Assembly: GCF_003386535.1 (NCBI RefSeq)
Contig: NZ_QTTN01000035.1
Span: 1 to 64,000, forward strand
DNA from: Paenibacillus taihuensis
Lineage (GTDB): Bacteria; Bacillota; Bacilli; Paenibacillales; Paenibacillaceae
Direction of reading: 5' to 3'
Length of the DNA: 64,000 nucleotides
The notes beneath the pieces are model-generated. The model ran no database searches, was not told where the DNA came from, and saw only the letters and a program-made list of their open reading frames with translations. Position numbers and translations under genes: made by a program. Below are positions 59,168 through 64,000 of the stretch, one piece after another; the stretch's first letter is position 1, and each line of letters opens with the position of its first letter.

Positions 59168-60247
59168 TCATACACCCCCATGATCAGTTTCACTTTGTAA
59201 CTGCTTGCGTATAAGTTCCGCTCGCCGGATATCCCGCTGCTCAGGCGTCATCTTTTCACGAAACACCTGCTGAAGAAAGCCCGGCTGCGTTAATACCATC
59301 ATTTCATTCATTACCTGCGGAGACACTTCTCGAACCAAGCCAAGATCAATGCCGAGCCTAACATCGGAAAGCCGCTGTGCCGCTTCCTTCGAATCCATAA
59401 TCATCGCATGCGACAATGTGCCGTAAGAACGGAGCACCCGATCCTCCAGGCGCACCCGCGACTCCTCCAGCAAACGCTGGCGTGCCGCTCTCTCGTGCTC
59501 AATTATTTGCCGCGCGACGCTGTGCAGATTCTCGATGATTTCCCCCTCGGACTGACCGAGCGTAATCTGATTCGAGATTTGGAACAAGTTCCCGAGCGCT
59601 TCGCTGCCCTCGCCGTAAATCCCCCGCACCGCAAGCCCCACTTGCTGGATGGCTGACAGAATCCGGTTGATCTGCTGCGTAAGCACAAGGCCCGGCAGAT
59701 GCATCATCACTGAGGAGCGGATGCCCGTTCCGACGTTGGTCGGACAGCTCGTTAAGTAGCCTCTTCGTTCATCAAACGCGTAATCAGTAACCTCTTCAAA
59801 AATATCGTCAATGCGGCTCGCCACCGTCCATGCTTCCTTGATCTGAAAGCCTGGATACAAGCATTGAATGCGCAAGTGATCCTCTTCATTCACCATTATG
59901 CTTATCGACTCGTTATCGCTAAGCATCACCGCGCCGCAGCGCGATTCATTCGCTAAGTTCGGGCTGATCAGATGCTTCTCCACCAGAACTCGACGTTCCA
60001 GTTCGCTTAGCTGGGAGAGCTCGATCGTCTCGAATGGTCCGTAGCTGTCTAGTCGGCCGTTCGCAGCAACATCAGTAAGCTGCTTCATGACCTCCTGCGC
60101 CTGCTGTGAGGTCGCAAGCATCGGAAACGGATGACCCGATAGATTGCGGGCAATGCGGATTCGGCTGCTGATGACAACATCCGTGTCCGGGCCGTTGCCC
60201 TTCATCCAGTCGCTTAGCGCTTCTTCGACATAAGACCGCTTCGACAT
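59168..60247 (-). CDS. mcsB: Protein arginine kinase McsB
   Basis: McsB, 359 aa, a guanido-kinase-fold enzyme that phosphorylates arginines and so marks proteins, including CtsR, for ClpCP. It contains [19 protein letters not shown], the catalytic-Cys segment [20 protein letters not shown], and [20 protein letters not shown]. Activated by McsA, encoded just upstream. The stop lies 2 nt before the clpC start. Confidence 0.97.
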   Translation of the reverse strand: MSKRSYVEEALSDWMKGNGPDTDVVISSRIRIARNLSGHPFPMLATSQQAQEVMKQLTDVAANGRLDSYGPFETIELSQLSELERRVLVEKHLISPNLANESRCGAVMLSDNESISIMVNEEDHLRIQCLYPGFQIKEAWTVASRIDDIFEEVTDYAFDERRGYLTSCPTNVGTGIRSSVMMHLPGLVLTQQINRILSAIQQVGLAVRGIYGEGSEALGNLFQISNQITLGQSEGEIIENLHSVARQIIEHERAARQRLLEESRVRLEDRVLRSYGTLSHAMIMDSKEAAQRLSDVRLGIDLGLVREVSPQVMNEMMVLTQPGFLQQVFREKMTPEQRDIRRAELIRKQLQSETDHGGV

Positions 60248-60274
60248 CGTTTCATTTCACCTTCCTAACCGTGC

Positions 60275-60799
60275 CTAAACATCGGCTATTTTGCGCTCCA
60301 GCTCCCGAATTCGGTCGCGTAACCCAGCAGCGGCTTCGAACTCCTGCTGCTCGATCTGCATGTTCAAATCCCGTTTGAGCTCATCGATCTCTCGTCTGAG
60401 CAGAATTTGAACACCTGTGCGCTTTGGAATTTTACCGACATGTGTCGTATTGCCATGAACCCGCTTCAGAATCGGGTCCAGTTTGCTTCCAAACTGGGTG
60501 TAACAATTACTGCAGCCGAACCGGCCCATCTTACTGAATTGTGTATAGGTCAGACCGCAATTGTCGCAGCGCAGCTGCTGCGCCGGTTTCGCGCCAAGCG
60601 CGTTCATATTGCCAACCGGTTCAAAATCCAGCAGGCCCGACAATAAGCTATGGATCGAAAATCCGTTCGCTGTGCCTGGAATTCCTTCGCCTCTCTCGCG
60701 AGCGCATGATTCACAAATATGGAATTCCGTCTTCTCGCCATTCACAATTTTCGTAAAATGAAGCGTAGCCGGCTTCTTGTCACATTCCTGACAAAGCAT
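60275..60799 (-). CDS. mcsA: McsA, zinc-finger activator of McsB
   Basis: McsA, 174 aa. Four CxxC pairs (CQEC, CESC, CDNC, CSNC) bind zinc. A C-terminal UVR domain (EIDELKRDLNMQIEQQEFEA) follows, used for contact with McsB/ClpC. It switches on McsB kinase activity and thereby CtsR removal in stress. Second gene of the operon, 35 nt after ctsR. Confidence 0.96.
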   Translation of the reverse strand: MLCQECDKKPATLHFTKIVNGEKTEFHICESCARERGEGIPGTANGFSIHSLLSGLLDFEPVGNMNALGAKPAQQLRCDNCGLTYTQFSKMGRFGCSNCYTQFGSKLDPILKRVHGNTTHVGKIPKRTGVQILLRREIDELKRDLNMQIEQQEFEAAAGLRDRIRELERKIADV

Positions 60800-60834
60800 T
60801 CCGCACTATCCCTCCTCTTGCAAGGCTGCGCAGC

Positions 60835-61296
60835 TTACTTCACGAGCAGCGTAATCAGCATCGCCCGGAGTAATCGAGCCCGAATTTCGTCACGCAGCGG
60901 AAGCTTCACAGCAATGGTATCGCGGGACATCGCCGCACGGAGCAAGTTCGCTTCGCGCTTCGAGATATGCTTCCCTTCCTCCAGCTGATAGACGATTCCT
61001 TCTGCCGTATCCTGGTCCACTTGATCGCCGATTGTTTCGGCAAGATGCACTTGCAGAGCCGATAGCGTTGGCAATTCGATGCGCTGAATACGGATGTATC
61101 CGCCGCCGCCTCGCTTGCTCTCGACCATGTAGCCTTTCTCAAGTGTGAACCGCGTACTGATGACGTAATTGATCTGGGACGGAACACATGAGAAGCGATC
61201 CGCCAAATCATTGCGCTGCAGCTCGACAGCGCCGCCGGGGCTTTCCTTTAGCATATGCTTGAGATACTGCTCGATGAGATCGGAAATGTTGCGCAT
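60835..61296 (-). CDS. ctsR: Transcriptional repressor CtsR
   Basis: CtsR, 153 aa, represses clp genes by binding tandem GTCAAA heptads; loses grip at high temperature. N-terminal winged helix (LADRFSCVPSQINYVISTRF) with the wing RGGGGYIRI at 62-70; this tetraglycine loop is the heat sensor in B. subtilis. C-terminal helical domain for dimer/McsB contact. GGGAGG lies 8 nt before the ATG. Autoregulated: two heptads with a 3-nt spacer lie at 61386-61402. Confidence 0.97.
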   Translation of the reverse strand: MRNISDLIEQYLKHMLKESPGGAVELQRNDLADRFSCVPSQINYVISTRFTLEKGYMVESKRGGGGYIRIQRIELPTLSALQVHLAETIGDQVDQDTAEGIVYQLEEGKHISKREANLLRAAMSRDTIAVKLPLRDEIRARLLRAMLITLLVK

Positions 61297-61373
61297 TTCG
61301 CCAACCTCCCTATGATGCCCTTACAACATTCTTGCTGCTCAAACAGCCGATTGTTGGAATCGTCAAAGTTTTT

Positions 61374-61402
61374 AGTCAAATTGACTTTGACTTTCTTTGA
61401 CT
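61374..61402 (-). promoter_or_regulatory. CtsR operator of the ctsR operon
   Basis: On the minus strand AGTCAAA-GAA-AGTCAAA (61402-61386) matches the CtsR heptad repeat with 3-nt spacer. An adjoining AGTCAATTTGACT dyad (61386-61374) offers further half-sites on both strands. The block covers the expected start point just after the -10. Confidence 0.92.
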
Positions 61403-61410
61403 TTAACTTT

Positions 61411-61438
61411 ATTATACGCAAAATTGCCAAAAGGTCAA
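61411..61438 (-). promoter_or_regulatory. Promoter of ctsR-mcsA-mcsB-clpC
   Basis: On the minus strand: TTGACC (61438-61433), 16 bp spacer, TATAAT (61416-61411, perfect), with CtsR heptads directly downstream. The 5'-untranslated region is about 105 nt. The rest of the 331-bp gap to the divergent AraC-type gene shows no clear opposing promoter. Confidence 0.88.
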
Positions 61439-61627
61439 GTGAATTGCCACGGTTGTAAGTCTGATGTATCCCTTACTATCTTGGGCGGATTCGGTTCATT
61501 TATACCTTCAGCCATTCCCCCATATCCTCCGCTTATGCTGAGGCTGCCTCTATGTGCAAAAAAACAAAAAATTGGTATGATTGGTAAGCTCGCTTCATAC
61601 GACGTATCTCATTGGAGGCACCTTAGT

Positions 61628-63934
61628 TTGGCTAAGAATTACTTTAAATCGAAGCTCTTCTTGAAATATATTTGGTCCTACCTATTCATTTTGTTAATCC
61701 CGCTTGTCTTGATGACGATTTTCATTTACAAAAATGCGGTCACCAATCTGCGTTCCGAAATCGAGCAATCCCGGCTGAACCAGCTGACGCAGGCGAAGGT
61801 CATCGTCGATGGGCGCATTAAGGAACTGAGCGAGATCGCCACGCGCATCACCTATGATAAACGGCTCACGCCTTACCGCGTCCATGATCCCATCTTCAGC
61901 GGCGAAGCCATTCAAGGGCTTGATCAATATAAATCAACCAGCTCCATTATTGATGAGATTCTGCTCTACTTCCATAACGACGAGAAAATCTACTCGAGCA
62001 TTGGGCTCTATGACTTCGACGTCTTCGCAGGCGCGTATAACTTCCAGAACTGGCCGAAGGATCAGCTTTACCATGACATCAACACCGTCAAGTTCCCGAC
62101 GATGCGCCCCGTCGATCAAGCTTCGAAGACATCGACGTCGAAGAAGCAGGATATCCTTACTTATCTCGTGCCCATCACGCCGAATAGTCCGACGCCTCAT
62201 GGCACGGTCATGTATCTGATTCAGGAATCCGAGCTATCCAGTCTGATTGATACCGTCCTTGGCAACTATCAAGGACTCACCTATATTCTCGATAGCGCCG
62301 GACATATCCTTATCGATAACCGCCAAGGAGAGGCATTGACCGATTCCGCGGTGAAATCACTGATTAATCTCCCTCCGGGTATTCATGAACGGTCGATTAA
62401 TGGCGAGGCGCACTCCGTCGTATCCGTCAAATCGGAAACGAATGGCTGGATATACGTCACCGCGATGCCAAGCTCGCAATTCTTCAGCAGTGTGCTGCAT
62501 GTACGAAGCTTCATCATTATGCTGTTCTGCATCACCGTGCTTGTCGGAGCCGCGGCCGCCTTGCTGCTCGCAAGGATGCAGTATCAGCCGATCTCCAATC
62601 TTGTGGAGTTCGCCTCTTCGAAGTCGAGAGCGGAACGCTCTCATGGCGGGGCTGCGGCTTCCGGGAATGAGCTGGACCGGATTCGGTCAGCACTGCAGGA
62701 ATATAGCTCACGTATCGATCTGCAGGAGCCGTTCGCCCGTAACCATTTCTTGTCGATGGTGCTGAAACACGGCTATGTGCAAAGCTTGTCGCCCGAGCTG
62801 CAGCAAGCATTCGATCTGCGGTTCGACCGTTCCCATCATTTTGTCGCGGTTATCGGTTCAGGGAGGACGAATGCAGCAGCCTCGAACGATAGGGTGAAAC
62901 GGCATGAACGGATTCAATTGTTGAATCAGATCGAGATTCCCGAGCTGCGAGCGGTCGGCTACGGCGTTGAGCTTTCGCAGCTCGACCAGTTGGGACTGAT
63001 CGTCAGCTTCGATCTAGACGATGGAACGGATGCATTCGATCGCGTTCGCGACATCATTGAAGCCATTCGAACGTCGCTGCTCGATATTATGGACGACATC
63101 AAGGCGATCGGCGTCGGCACCTGCTATGAGAGCCCTGACCAGCTGAACCAGTCCTTCATCGAAGCCTGCTCGGCCTTCGAGCTTCGGGCATCAGCCGAAC
63201 CTGGTGCCGTCGCTTATTTCGAGAAGCTCTCCGATACGCCGAACCAAGCGGATTGGATTCCGAGCAATACGTTAATGAAGCTCTCCCAGAGCTTGAAGCA
63301 AGGCAGCTACGATGTTGCTGCCCAGATCATAGGATCGGCGATGCAGAACCTGCAGTCATCGCAAGTATCCGCTCTGCTCATACGCTGCATCTGCTTCGAT
63401 CTGCTCAACGCGATGCTAAGAACCGCATCGGAGCTTGGCATCACCAACGTCGCGCAAGATGTCGCCACCGCCGCGATTTCCGGCAATGCTCCGGACGAGC
63501 TGGAGCGCAGCTTCCTGACGCTGGCCTCCCGTATTTGCAGCCAAGTGGAGCAGAACAACCAGAAGGAAGAAGCATCGTTGATGGACCGCATCACGGCGTA
63601 CATCGATGAGCATTATGCCGATCATTCGCTCAGCCTTGAATCTGTTGCTTTTGCATTCAGTGTATCGCCTTCGCATGTCAGCCGCTCCTTCAAGGAGAAA
63701 GTGGGACTCAACTTCATTCAATACATCTGGCAAAAGCGGCTTGAGGAAGTCATCAACCAGCTGAAGACGACCAGCGATCCGCTGAAGGACATCATCCTTC
63801 GCGTCGGCTATCAGGATACGCCTAACTTCACTCGCAAGTTCAAGAAGGAAACCGGTTATACGCCGGGACAATACCGTAAGTTGTTCTCCGAGAACGAAGA
63901 AGTCCGGCAATTATCCGATATCGACGAAGACTAA
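61628..63934 (+). CDS. AraC-family transcriptional regulator with membrane sensor domain
   Basis: A 768-aa membrane-bound regulator of the type common in Paenibacillus. There is a transmembrane helix near residues 15-33 (YIWSYLFILLIPLVLMTIFI), an extracellular Cache-like sensor of about 255 residues, and a second helix near 290-312. A HAMP-like/linker and cytosolic part follow. The C-terminal AraC domain has two helix-turn-helix units (SLESVAFAFSVSPSHVSRSF, then DIILRVGYQDTPNFTRKFKK). The start is a TTG at 61628, 9 nt behind GGAGG; the frame open back to 61397 overlaps the ctsR promoter. Such proteins often control sugar uptake and polysaccharide genes; the ligand and target here are unknown because the neighbours lie outside the window. 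Confidence 0.9.
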   Translation: MAKNYFKSKLFLKYIWSYLFILLIPLVLMTIFIYKNAVTNLRSEIEQSRLNQLTQAKVIVDGRIKELSEIATRITYDKRLTPYRVHDPIFSGEAIQGLDQYKSTSSIIDEILLYFHNDEKIYSSIGLYDFDVFAGAYNFQNWPKDQLYHDINTVKFPTMRPVDQASKTSTSKKQDILTYLVPITPNSPTPHGTVMYLIQESELSSLIDTVLGNYQGLTYILDSAGHILIDNRQGEALTDSAVKSLINLPPGIHERSINGEAHSVVSVKSETNGWIYVTAMPSSQFFSSVLHVRSFIIMLFCITVLVGAAAALLLARMQYQPISNLVEFASSKSRAERSHGGAAASGNELDRIRSALQEYSSRIDLQEPFARNHFLSMVLKHGYVQSLSPELQQAFDLRFDRSHHFVAVIGSGRTNAAASNDRVKRHERIQLLNQIEIPELRAVGYGVELSQLDQLGLIVSFDLDDGTDAFDRVRDIIEAIRTSLLDIMDDIKAIGVGTCYESPDQLNQSFIEACSAFELRASAEPGAVAYFEKLSDTPNQADWIPSNTLMKLSQSLKQGSYDVAAQIIGSAMQNLQSSQVSALLIRCICFDLLNAMLRTASELGITNVAQDVATAAISGNAPDELERSFLTLASRICSQVEQNNQKEEASLMDRITAYIDEHYADHSLSLESVAFAFSVSPSHVSRSFKEKVGLNFIQYIWQKRLEEVINQLKTTSDPLKDIILRVGYQDTPNFTRKFKKETGYTPGQYRKLFSENEEVRQLSDIDED

Positions 63935-63954
63935 AGACTAAAGACTAAAGCAAA

Positions 63955-64000
63955 TAGCCAACCCCCGGCCAAGCAGCCGGTAAGGTTGGCTATTTTTTTT
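63955..64000 (+). terminator. Terminator of the AraC-type gene
   Basis: AATAGCCAACC / GGTTGGCTATT around an inner hairpin (CCGGCCAAGCAGCCGG), followed by a T-run to the window edge. Just before it, the stop codon lies in three tandem copies of ACTAAAG (63931-63951). Confidence 0.88.

Noticed and set aside
61397-61627. N-terminal 77-residue extension of the AraC-type regulator
   Set aside because: It would run through the ctsR promoter and has no ribosome-binding site. The TTG at 61628 has GGAGG 9 nt upstream and leads straight into the membrane helix.

Overview
This is a 64 kb piece of the main ribosomal/RNA polymerase region of an endospore-forming, low-to-mid GC Firmicute. The gene order follows the Bacillus subtilis chromosome from ctsR to the rRNA operon beyond rpsI almost gene for gene. 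The 5' end of a 16S gene, the spore genes (gerD, cwlD, pdaB, kbaA, a SpoIIM-family gene, sigH) and a large membrane-bound AraC regulator at the right edge fit Paenibacillus or a close relative. That placement is an inference from gene content; no database search was possible. Almost every gene is on the minus strand, so transcription runs right to left. By analogy with Bacillus the replication origin should lie off the right end.

Region by region, from left to right. (1) 1-420: start of an rRNA operon with promoter and leader. (2) 445-8076: a sporulation and accessory block (small unknown protein, SpoIIM-family protein, pdaB, kbaA, gerD, salA, cwlD), followed by a sulfate-assimilation pair (cysH-sat) where B. 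subtilis has other genes. (3) 8224-25336: rplM-rpsI, truA, and the alpha, spc and S10 clusters read as one long unit, with rpsJ at its right-hand start and rplQ at its left-hand end. (4) 25773-30510: str cluster (ybxF-rpsL-rpsG-fusA-tuf). (5) 30762-42647: rpoC, rpoB, ybxB, rplL, rplJ, rplA, rplK, nusG, secE, rpmG. (6) 42980-50962: sigH, yacP/rae1, rlmB, mrnC, cysS, cysE (behind a T-box), gltX, ispF, ispD. (7) 51043-61296: yacL, a plus-strand MazG-like orphan, pssA, disA, radA, and the CtsR stress operon (ctsR-mcsA-mcsB-clpC). (8) 61628-63934: a plus-strand AraC-family sensor/regulator, diverging from ctsR.

Most of the window is core translation and transcription machinery. Regulation visible in the DNA includes several good sigma-A promoters with 16-18 bp spacers (rrn, rplM, cysH, rpsJ, str, rpoB, rpmG, sigH, cysE and the orphan gene). 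There are also a T-box, probable ribosomal-protein leaders (L13, L10, rpsJ), tandem CtsR heptads, and many intrinsic terminators.

I see no clearly novel multi-gene system such as a phage, defence island or CRISPR array. The least explained signals are non-coding. They are a regularly spaced array of DnaA-box-like sequences behind gerD, ending in a perfect DnaA box inside a terminator; the repeat- and hairpin-rich 490 bp gap between radA and clpC; a terminator-like stem that buries the cwlD ribosome-binding site; an attenuator-like hairpin ahead of rpsJ; and a roughly 380 nt leader before rpoB.
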